Shown here: positions 56,405-64,000 of the stretch, one piece after another
How positions within the stretch are numbered: the first letter of the stretch is position 1
Layout of the letters: each line of letters starts with the position of its first letter
From: Diphasiastrum complanatum
Lineage: Eukaryota; Streptophyta; Lycopodiopsida; Lycopodiales; Lycopodiaceae
Assembly (NCBI GenBank): GCA_029204225.1
Contig: CM055102.1
Location: 11,696,718 to 11,760,717, forward strand
Direction: 5' to 3'
DNA: 64,000 nt
Program-made: the position numbers and the translations under genes
The notes under the pieces: model-generated
What the model was told of the DNA's origin: nothing
The model's input: the letters and a program-made list of their open reading frames with translations, nothing else
The model's database searches: none

Positions 56405-56755
56405 GGACTGTATTGGGGGCACTGTGGGAGAGCAGACCTAGTGGTCAATGGGAGTGCAGCATGTGGGGGGGGAGCAAATCCGGACAGGTACACCGTCACA
56501 TGGGCACTGTGGGGGAGCAGACCACGGACCCAATCGGAGTGCAGCATGTGGGGGAGCAGCAAATCCGGACAAGTACACCGTCACATGGGCACTGTGGGGG
56601 AGCAGACCACGGACCCAATCGGAGTGCAGCATGTGGGGGAGCAATACATCCGGACAGGTACACTGTCACATGGGCACTGTGGAGGAGCAGACAATGGACC
56701 CAATCGGAGTGCAGCATGTGGGGGAGCAATACATGGGAGAGGTACAATAGCACAT
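56405..56755. repeat. Tandem repeat, about 85 bp x 4
   Basis: Units share CACATGGGCACTGTGGGGGA, GCAGACC, CAATCGGAGTGCAGCATGTG and TCCGGACARGTACAC. The TCCGGACA element recurs at about 56479, 56563 and 56649. Long open frames here on both strands result only from the repeat period. Unit B retains about one degraded copy (60225-60340). Confidence 0.85.
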
Positions 56756-56796
56756 GGGATCATCAACAAGTGCAAATGGGGAAACAGGCTGTGGGG

Positions 56797-56805
56797 TTAA
56801 ATAGG
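56797..56805 (+). promoter_or_regulatory. TATA box of small ORF, unit A
   Basis: TTAAATAGG followed by CACTCA. Unit B has ATAAATAAGCACTCA at the matching place (60381-60395), so the box is conserved between copies. Confidence 0.5.
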
Positions 56806-56814
56806 CACTCACGA

Positions 56815-57015
56815 GGCAGTGAGAGAGCTAGTGAGAGGCTATGAGAGAGAGGCTGTGAGAGGCATTGTGAGGCTATGAGAGAGAGCCAGTGAGAGGCTGT
56901 GAGAGAGAGGCGTTGTGAGAGGCTGTGTCACAGACCGAGAGAGAGGCTGTGAGAGAGCCAGTGAGAGCCATTGAGAGGCTGTGAGAGGCTGTGAGAGCCA
57001 TTTCGAGAAACAGGG
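56815..57015 (+). repeat. Purine-rich leader repeats (GAGAGGCTGTGA)n
   Basis: Degenerate short repeats of GAGAGGCTGTGAGAGAG type fill the leader between the TATA box and the ATG at 57025. A shorter version precedes the ATG of unit B. Confidence 0.8.
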
Positions 57016-57024
57016 TGTCATGAG

Positions 57025-57387
57025 ATGGCAGAGCGCATACCACCGAGGCCTGAGGGCGAAGCCAGGAGGAAGCTCGAGGAAGATGTCCGAAGGCACAAAG
57101 AAAGGCATCGGAAGCAAGAGGCAGACATTGCAGAGATGCTGCGAGAGACTCGGCAGAGACACCCAGAGCTGCAGATCCCCGCCCCCGCTGTGGCCCCTGT
57201 CCCCGCTGTCAAGCTGGATTTGGATGAGCAGATCGGAATGAACTTCACACGGCGGCAACTCATCATGGTCAGGGAAAGGGCTGCCCGTCATGCTAACTTG
57301 GAGGAAGCTCGGGCTAACCAAGAGGCAGAGCGAGAGCGACAGAACAATGCACCTGACGAGGGCGAGGAGTCAGTGGAGGATCCATAG
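57025..57387 (+). CDS. hAT-linked small charged coiled-coil protein
   Basis: 120 codons, intact, ATG in good context (GAGATGG). Almost entirely charged: PEGEARRKLEEDVRRH, MLRETRQRHPELQ, a short Ala/Pro/Val linker (APAVAPVPAVKLDLDEQ), MVRERAARHANLEEAR and QEAERERQNNAPDEGEESVE. It is predicted to form helices or coiled coil and end in an acidic tail. No family recognised. It is convergent with the hAT transposase gene inside the same unit and has a paralogue in unit B broken by an internal deletion, so it belongs to the transposon. A role as accessory DNA-binding or regulatory protein is inference. Confidence 0.55.
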   Translation: MAERIPPRPEGEARRKLEEDVRRHKERHRKQEADIAEMLRETRQRHPELQIPAPAVAPVPAVKLDLDEQIGMNFTRRQLIMVRERAARHANLEEARANQEAERERQNNAPDEGEESVEDP

Positions 57388-57884
57388 GAATGTTTAGAAT
57401 AGATGGGGTCTGGTCGTATGTGGCTGACTATTGTTATGTAATTTTCGGCAGTAGATGAGGCAGCATTTAGTGTCTAACATAGTGTAAAGAACAGCCCCAG
57501 TTGTATATGGCGGGAATACGTATTGTGATTTTGATACATCTGATGAATGAATGTATGGTGTGTTTTTTGTGCAACGCGTGCCTGGTGTATTGCAATGTAA
57601 TATGTGTGTTTATGGATTGCTATAAAGGGGGTTGTATTTCTGTGTTGTGCATCTGCTATCAATCTCTGCAGTTGAAACTAATTGTAATTACGCACATACC
57701 ATTCAAAATAAAATTGAAAACAGAGCATAACAATTACAAATCGACAAATACAAAATGTGCAGCGAATAAAGTACGTCCAACACTGAATATAGTATGGAAA
57801 ATGGTCTGAATACAGTGTTCGACCATCTGGCCGCCAAACATGGAACATGATATCAAACTGCGAAAAATAAAATGACAGCTACAA

Positions 57885-59760
57885 TCAATACTCTGGCTCT
57901 GACTCAGATGAATGCTCCGGAGACAACTCAGGGCCCCGAGCTGACTCTCACAACTGATATCTATGCCTGTCTGGAACTGGCATGGGCTGTGTATCCGAGG
58001 GGGAAGACTCTCATCCTCATCCTCCCAATCTGCCTCCGCATCAGCCCCCAAGCAGGCTAAACCAACAACACCTGCAGCAGCTGGTTGTAATACTGCACCT
58101 CTACCAACAACTGGAGCCCTGCGAGGTCGTCCTCTCTTCCCTGGCTGTTTCTGTGCCCTGCCTTTCTTGTTCGGTGCACCCTTGGGCCTTCCTGGCCTCT
58201 TGCGGACGAGGGGAGCCGTCAATGCCTCATCACCCCCATGCAGATCACCTGGCTGGCTAGGCTGGGCCCAAGCTGCGGCCGGCTGGGATAGAGAAGCCAA
58301 AGATGGGTGTCCCTATGCAGCTGATAGTGGAAGATAGGTCCGAGGAGTGTGTGCCTGTGGGCCTGCTGCTGGTGGAGGAACTGGATGTGGAGGGGCCGTC
58401 CCTGCAAGAGGCAAGTACAGCGGCGATAAGTACTAAAAGGGGCGCTGCGGTGGCCGGTACTGGTACATCCTGGGTGCTGCCAAAGGAGGAGCCGGTGCCG
58501 TGGGTGCTGCCAATGGAGGAGGATGTGTCGTGGGTGCTGCCACAGGAGGAGCCACTTTAGATGTGGGCGCTGCAAGAGAAGATCTGGGCACAGATGGTGG
58601 CCTGCCATGGAGACCTGCTACTGCAAAAGTGGATGGCGATGGAGGGGCTACAAGCCTCAATGGTATCGGTGGCACTGGAGGTGTTGTGCGGTGCACATAC
58701 ACCCTTTGAGGAACTGGAGGAACTGCAGGCACCTCGTGTAGCTGCTCTGGCTGAGACTCTGTGTAGGGCATGCTGGCTAGAGAGGATGGGGGAGCCCTGA
58801 CGCTCAACATCTGCTGGGCCTCTGAATCCAAGTCTGCAATCAAGTCGTCCAGCTGGGCATCCGAATACAAATGCTCTGCGTTCTGGGACTCATCATGTGC
58901 ACCATCCTCTGGATCATCCCGTGCCTCATCCTGTGCACCATGGGGACCCTGCATGGCCTCCCAATCAGTACAATCAAAGTCATCTGGTGACTCCTTTGGT
59001 GTGTTGTCGTAGAAATGCCTATGACTCTATGATGCACGCATCCAAGCAGCTGCGCTAGGTAAGCCCAAATCACTCTGCCCCCTATCAAGAGCCTCCTCCA
59101 TCATATCAACATAAGAAGGTATGCCACTGGCCCCCCCTGTGTGCCCTGCCTGTCTCCCGGTATAATCTGTGGTATGTGACCCACCTCTACAATGTGGTGC
59201 ACCTGTGAACCCTGCTCTAGGCGTGTGCCCAATACCTGTATCATATGCCTCGTCCCTCTCTGATCTGGCGAACACAACCCGAATGGGCTCATCCTCATGC
59301 TGATCATCCTCTGACACTGGCTCATCTGCCTCGTACAATGGAGGCTCTCTATGCTCAAGTCCAAGCTCTCTCTCTCTCATCTCGGCAAGCTCCCTCTCTC
59401 TCTTTGCCATAAGTTGTGTGCCCAGGTCATCTGCAGGCATGGGATGGGTGTTGTCTGTAGGCAAGTCAACCTGGCGCTCCAAATCTGATATCTTCGTCTG
59501 CAAGGCTAAAAATTTGCATGTCAGAGAGACAATTTGATCAAGAAACGAAACCAACGTATAAGTCGTCAACCAACATGCTCCGGGAGAATAACTAGTCACC
59601 TGCAATGCGCTCGTAATGGTCGAAAGTCTCCTGGCAAGGCGTGCGTTGGTGTACAGAACACCAACCGCTCCAACTGACTCACTGACAACCTGTTTCTTCT
59701 CCTCGTGTGAATGAGTGCCCATGTGCTCCAATTACGCTCACACACGGAGGCAGCACAGTC
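57885..59760 (-). pseudogene. hAT transposase C-terminal part, unit A (frameshift and three TAGs)
   Basis: Exon 59760-59600 encodes the hAT dimerisation signature DCAASVCERNWSTWALIHTR. It is 1 nt shorter than the 162-nt equivalent in unit B, causing a frameshift after LVFC. A 102-bp intron follows (59599-59498, CAG/GTGACT ... CTTGCAG). The next exon (from 59497) begins TKISDLERQVDLPTDN, then an E/R-rich helix, a Gly/His-rich segment, an acidic part (DDFDCTDWEAMQG; LDDLIADLDSEAQQ), a long Pro/Ala/Val region and an AT-hook tail (RPGRPKG at 58178-58198; KRGRPRR at 58118-58138). The frame is continuous except for TAG at 59027, 58433 and 58313, all three matched by CAG in unit B. A likely natural end is SSESEPEY plus TGA at 57885. 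Upstream catalytic exons are missing. Confidence 0.78.
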
Positions 59761-59865
59761 CTGTGGTACATGCATTGAAATGCTTCAGCACATTTGCACG
59801 GGTGGAACTTCAACGAAACACAGCAATGGAGGATAAAATAACAGGGGCGAACGCGATCAGTGCAA

Positions 59866-59975
59866 TGCGAAGACAGCAGGGAGGGCGCGGACAGCAGGGC
59901 GATGGGCATACAACAGAGAGGGCGCGGACAGCAGAGAGGGCGCGGACAGTAGGGCGATGGGCAGGGAGAGAGATG
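59866..59975. repeat. Short tandem repeats GGGCGCGGACAGCAG
   Basis: Four copies of GAGGGCGCGGACAG or close variants, alternating with GGGCGATGGGCA. They mark the place where unit A loses homology to unit B. Confidence 0.75.
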
Positions 59976-60065
59976 AAGCGAGGGGGGGGATTAGGTTAAA
60001 AATATATATATATTAATATATTAAATATTAAAAAATATTATATGTTAAAAAATAGTAAATATTGT

Positions 60066-60099
60066 GGTACCGCGGATCAGTATGGATCCGCGGTACCAG
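60066..60099. repeat. Palindromic end of unit B
   Basis: GGTACCGCGGATC ... GATCCGCGGTACC, 13-bp arms, the counterpart of the 90-bp palindrome cluster of unit A and sharing its GGTACCGCGG core. Confidence 0.75.
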
Positions 60100-60536
60100 G
60101 GCAGTACCATTTTTAATATTATTTTTTTTTATATTTTTTATATTTAATTGTTGCCTATTACCTACCAAAACAGGTCAAAAAAATGGAAAAAAAAAGGGAT
60201 TCTGGGTGTAAAAAAAGAGGGTACAGTACATGGTGCAGGGGACTGGTGCAACAGCACATGGGCACTGTGGGTGAGTAGACCATGGGGAGAGCAACACAGG
60301 GGGGGAGCATCACATGGGTTTAGGGTACAGAGGCACATGGAGGGGTGATGGGGATCCACATGGCCGATCAGGCTGTGGGGATAAATAAGCACTCAGAATG
60401 CCATTGTGATCGGCATTTTCAGAGGCTGTGAGAGAGCTAGTGATAGACAGTGAGAGAGCAAGCGAGAGCCGGTGACAGGCTGTGAGAGGCTGTTTGAGAG
60501 CCAGGGTGCTGTGAGAGGGTGTGAAGGTCGATCGAG

Positions 60537-60721
60537 ATGGCAGAGTGCATACCACCGAAGCCCGAGGGAGAAGCCCGGAGGAAGCTCGAGGAAGATATCC
60601 GAAGGCACAACGAAACATGGTCAGGGAAAGGGCGGCCAGACGTTGGGCTAACCAGGAGGCAGAGCGAGAGCGACAGAACAATGCACTTGACGAGGGCGAG
60701 GAGTCGGTGGAGGATCAGTAG
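60537..60721 (+). pseudogene. Deleted copy of the hAT-linked small ORF
   Basis: Starts MAECIPPKPEGEARRKLEED like the 57025 gene. An internal deletion of roughly 170 bp joins codon ~26 to the MVRERAARR segment in another frame. The original C-terminal frame survives to QNNALDEGEESVEDQ and stop at 60719-60721. Confidence 0.7.
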
Positions 60722-61164
60722 GCATGTTTAGAATAGATAAGGTCCAGCCGTATGTGGCGGACTGTTGCTATGTAATTTTCGACAGTTTAGAGTGCGGCAA
60801 AGAACTAGATAGCTGCTTAAAAAAGGGACGGGATATGTGATGTTATCTTGATACAATGGTAGAATGAATACATAGTTGTTTTTGGTACAACGCGAGCCTG
60901 GTCATGTGAAATGCAATCTCTGTATTTTTTTAAATGCAAATGTGATACATGTGTTTGTGAAATGCAGTTTGGGGTGTAGGTGTAATTGTTGTGCTCATTA
61001 TGTAGGTGCATTTATGTGAAGCTATCATTCACTTCAATCGAAATTAGTTGAGAATAAGATTCACACACGCACATACAATTTGACATAAAATTGAAAATAC
61101 AACATCACATGTACAGAGCGACATACGCACAATGTGCAGCAAATAAAGTATGCCAAACACTCAC

Positions 61165-63245
61165 TAGCATCATCCCAGTCTGCCTCCGCATCAGCCCCCA
61201 AGCAAGCCAAACCAACAACACCTGCTCCAGCTGGCTGTAATCCTGCACCTCTAGCTGTACCTGGAACCCTGCGTGGTCGTCCTCTCTTCCCTGGCAGTTT
61301 CGGTGCCTTGCCTTTCTTGTTCGGTGCACCCTGGGGCCTTCCTAGTCTCTTGCGGACAAGAGGAGCTGTCAATGCCTCGTCACCCCCATGCAAATCACCT
61401 GGCTGGCTAGGCTGGGCCCAAGCTGAGGCCGGCTGGGATAGGGCAGCAAAAGAGGGAACTCCCTGTGCACCTGAGCGAGGAGGATGAGCTCATGGAGTGT
61501 GTGCCCGTGGGGCTGCTGCAGGTGGAGGAGCTGGTTGTGCAGGAGGCAAGTATAGCGGCGATATGTACTGAAAGGGGCGCTGCGGTGGCCGGTACTGGTA
61601 CATCATGGGTGCTGCCAGAGGGGGAGCCAGTGGACTGGGTGCTGTCAAAGGAGGAGGATGTGGAGTGGGTGCTGCCAGCAGCTGGAGGAGCCACTGTGGA
61701 TGTGGGCGCTGCAAGAGAAAACCTGGGCACAGATGGTGGCCTGCCATGGAGACCTAGTGCTGTAGAAGTGGACGGCGATGGAGGGGCTGCAGGCCTGAAT
61801 GGCATCGGTGGCATTGGAGGAGCTGTGCGGCGCACATATACCCTCTGAGGAGCTGGAGGAACTGTAGACACCTCATGCGGCTGCTCTGGCTCGGTCTCTA
61901 TGTATGGCATGCTGGCAAGAGATGAAGGGAGTGCCCTGACACTCGGCATCTGCTGAGCCTCTGAATCCAATGTGGCAATCAGGTCGTCTAGCTAGGCATC
62001 TGAATACAAATGCTCTGGGCTCTGGGCTTTGGGCCTCATCCTGTGCACCATCCCCTGAATCATCCTGTGCGCCATCCCCTGAATCAACCCGTGCCTCATC
62101 ATGTGCACCCTGTGGACCCTGCATGGCCTCCCAATCTGTGCAATCAAAGTCATCTGGTGCCTCCTCTGGTGTGCTGTGTAGTAACGGCCATGACTCTGTA
62201 CTGCACGCATCCAAACATCTGTCGGACCGGCATCTAAATCACTCTGCCCTCTATCAAGAGCCTCCTCCATCATGTCGACATAGGTAGGTATGCCACTGCC
62301 CCCCCCCCCTGTGTGCCCTGCCTGTCTCTCGATATAACCTGTGCCATGTGCCCCACCTCTGCCACGTGATGCACCTGTGACCCCTGCCCGTGGCGTGTGC
62401 CCTGCACCTGTATGGTATGCCTCATCTCTCTCTGAACTGGCAAACACAACCCGAATGGGCTCATCCTCATCATGCTCATCCTCTAACACTGGCTCGTCTG
62501 CCTCATACAAAGGAGGCTCTCTGTGCTCAAGCCCAAGCTCTCTCTCTCTCATCTCAGCAAGCTCCCTCTCTCTCTCTGCCATCAACTGCGTGCCCAAGTC
62601 ATCTGCAGGCATGGGATGGACGTTGTCCGTAGGCAAGTCCACCTGGCGCTCCAAATCAAATATCTTCGTCTGCAAGGCTAAAAATTTGCATGTCAGAGAC
62701 AACAACTTAACCAAAAATGGCAACCTACATTTTAGTGAGACGTAGACCAACATGCTATGGGGGAATAGCCCATCACCTGCAATGCGCTCGTAATGGTCGA
62801 CAATCTCCTGGCGAGACGTGCGTTGGTGCTACAGAACACCAACCCCTCTAGCTGACTCACTGACAGCCCATTTCTTCTCCTTGTGTGAACCAGGGCCCAT
62901 GTGCTCCAGTTACGCTCACACACGGAGGCAGCGCAATCCTGTGGTACGTGCAACGAAATGCTTCAGCACATGTGCACGGGTGGAACGTCAACGAAATACA
63001 GCAAGGGAGGATGAAACGAGATGCATACCTGAGAAAAGACACGCAGTGCAAGACGCTATATGGAGGGATAGGTGCTACCAAACATGGTCCACCAACTAAT
63101 GGGAAGCTGCCTCCTCTCTGGATCCTGAGCAGCTGGGTGACCGAACGTGCCCATGCCGAAACGAAATGCAGCTAGCTCCTCCATGAGTCTGATAGGATCC
63201 AAGCCAATGTGTGGACTGTTACGAGCTCGTAACCAGTGCCGAACC
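61165..63245 (-). pseudogene. hAT transposase 3' half, unit B
   Basis: Exon 63245-63029, after a TTCTCTAG acceptor, reads HIGLDPIRLMEELAAFRFGM and ISWWTMFGSTYPSI, then TAG (63056-63058) where Gln is expected, then RLALRVFSQ. Exon 62938-62777 (162 nt) continues DCAASVCERNWSTWALVHTR, RRNGLSVSQLEGLVFC and STNARLARRL: the complete hAT dimerisation domain. A 107-bp intron (62776-62670) precedes an exon starting TKIFDLERQVDLPTDN, with E/R helix, acidic, Pro-rich and AT-hook parts as in unit A. Defects are a 1-nt loss near 62175, a shift near 62030, TAG at 61992-61994 (CAG in unit A) and TGA at 61490-61492. The exon ends at a GTGAGT donor (61164). The first AT-hook has RLGRPQG (degraded); the second, KRGRPRR, is kept. 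Confidence 0.82.
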
Positions 63246-63380
63246 CTAGAGAACACAGATAGGTCAGATACCACAGTCAGGGTCGTGTCCAGCGTACATG
63301 ACCAACAGGGCAAGACAGTGTGAGTAGTGTGCCCCAGCATGGTCCATAGCCATGGCGGGCCTAACACAGCCTAGGGACCC
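63246..63380 (-). other. hAT intron or upstream sequence
   Basis: Precedes the transposase exon on the minus strand. The open frame here does not resemble the hAT catalytic region. It is cut by the LTR element to the right. Confidence 0.35.
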
Positions 63381-63574
63381 TGTCAGCAGGATAGGGCCCC
63401 CAGTTGGGTCCCGACGTGCAGTCGGCCACGTCAGTGCCATGTGGCCGACACTTGGCAGTAGCATGCTACCAGTCCTCACACTGGGCTAGGAGGGGCTTAC
63501 TCTATATCAGGGAGTAGGCAAGGTTGGGTGGATGAGTGAGTGTTTGCCCTACTGTGGTGTTAGGATCTATTACA
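63381..63574 (+). repeat. Candidate 5' LTR of a further retrotransposon (about 194 bp)
   Basis: Ends GATCTATTACA one base before a perfect primer-binding site. The 5' edge at TGTCAGCAGG (63381) is the best TG start, but no second LTR is in view to confirm it. Confidence 0.55.
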
Positions 63575-63575
63575 C

Positions 63576-63589
63576 TGGTATCAGAGCCA
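63576..63589 (+). promoter_or_regulatory. Primer-binding site (initiator tRNA-Met)
   Basis: TGGTATCAGAGCCA, the canonical plant PBS, one base after the LTR end. It indicates a plus-strand LTR retrotransposon continuing beyond the window. Confidence 0.85.
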
Positions 63590-64000
63590 TCTCCATCCTA
63601 GGGAGTTCAGGACAGCAGTAGAGAAAGCTATCAGAAGATAGGAAAGATTTCTGAGATTCTCAGAAAAGAATTGAGGAGGAAAATCGCTGTAGGAACAGCT
63701 TTCAAATCCTTGAAATTTGCTGGGAATTTACAGTTGTTTGAGGCACAATCCCTTGTAGAAGCTCAGCGCTGAAAAATCAGGGATTTACCCTTGATTTTTA
63801 TGTATCAGTTGTGGATTTTTGAGCACATTTTAAATAGAAAACGTGGAGCAGGTCCAGCGCTGCCAAATTGGGTGGAAACTTCGAATTTGGAGTGAAATTT
63901 TCTGGAATTTGGAGCGGATCTGAGACAGAATCGTGGGTGCAGGTCCAGCGCTGAAGGTCTTTGGCAGGAACCACAAGTTTGCAACTGTTTTGGGTCCTAA
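63590..64000 (+). other. Untranslated leader of the retrotransposon
   Basis: No ORF yet. The motif GCAGGTCCAGCGCTG occurs twice (about 63849 and 63941) and a shorter CTCAGCGCTGAAA once (about 63761). CAGCGCTG is palindromic and could belong to packaging or dimerisation structures (inference). Confidence 0.5.

Larger units (their letters stand above)
56188..59996 (-). mobile_element. hAT transposon unit A (3'-truncated)
   Basis: GC-rich block paralogous to unit B (60063-63380) in the same orientation. It contains terminal palindromes, an 85-bp tandem repeat array, a TATA box, a purine-rich leader, a plus-strand small ORF and a minus-strand hAT transposase tail. The transposase is cut off just upstream of its hAT dimerisation exon: beyond 59790 the sequence runs into GGGCGCGGACAG repeats instead of the preceding exon. 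Confidence 0.7.
60063..63380 (-). mobile_element. hAT transposon unit B
   Basis: Second hAT unit, colinear with unit A: palindromic left end, one degraded 85-bp repeat, TATA box, leader, deleted small ORF and a hAT transposase 3' half that extends one exon farther upstream than unit A. It ends at the LTR retrotransposon beginning near 63381. The right terminus and catalytic exons are outside or destroyed. Confidence 0.7.

Noticed and set aside
56356-56844. Several long overlapping ORFs on both strands in the 85-bp tandem repeats
   Set aside because: Open frames result from the repeat period; no start context or family similarity, and unit B does not keep them.

Overview
The window is nuclear DNA of a land plant. 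Evidence: a plant-specific DUF7086 gene (2590-3249, minus), the 3' exons of a plant-type nucleotide-sugar transporter (53569-54776, minus), GT-AG introns, initiator-tRNA-Met primer-binding sites, and Ty1/copia, Ty3/gypsy, LINE and hAT elements of plant type. Long AT-rich gene-poor stretches packed with decayed transposons suggest a large, repeat-rich genome. The sequence alone does not settle whether this is a fern, lycophyte, gymnosperm or angiosperm. I see no bacterial, organellar or CRISPR features.

Layout. 1-7.8 kb: DUF7086 gene and a copia gag relic. 8.2-10.9 kb: decayed LINE with recognisable reverse-transcriptase and zf-RVT blocks. 11.9-14.9 kb: region without transposon signatures. 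17-22 kb: copia and gypsy fragments. 22.5-26.9 kb: decayed Tat/Athila-like gypsy, with integrase followed by a very large same-strand accessory ORF that I do not recognise. 28.7-29.0 kb: a 126-bp foldback and a G-box direct repeat. 35-39.1 kb: mosaic of copia and gypsy pieces in both orientations.

39398-49955 is a complete, young Ty1/copia element on the minus strand (TSD AACCC, 737-bp LTRs, PBS, PPT, gag, pol). Its 3' LTR is split by a second element, 39509-43853 (4345 bp), with perfect 37-bp terminal inverted repeats. That element carries three gene models, none with a transposase domain I recognise. The most striking is a minus-strand ORF (41612-41274) whose second ATG would give a protein starting MARTKQTAR. 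After Met removal this equals histone H3 residues 1-8, followed by an acidic poly-Q region. It has its own TATA box. This histone-tail mimic carried by an otherwise unclassified transposon is my main candidate for an undescribed system.

50-56 kb: an array of small hairpins (50.35-50.68 kb), an inverted-repeat element, and the transporter gene whose 5' exons are not visible. 56.2-63.4 kb: two paralogous GC-rich hAT units in direct orientation. Each has a minus-strand transposase with a long Pro-rich, AT-hook C-terminal extension and a plus-strand small charged coiled-coil ORF behind a purine-rich leader. Comparing the two copies shows CAG codons turned into TAG, and the same signature breaks the gypsy accessory ORF. 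The right edge holds the 5' end of another LTR retrotransposon that cuts into hAT copy B.
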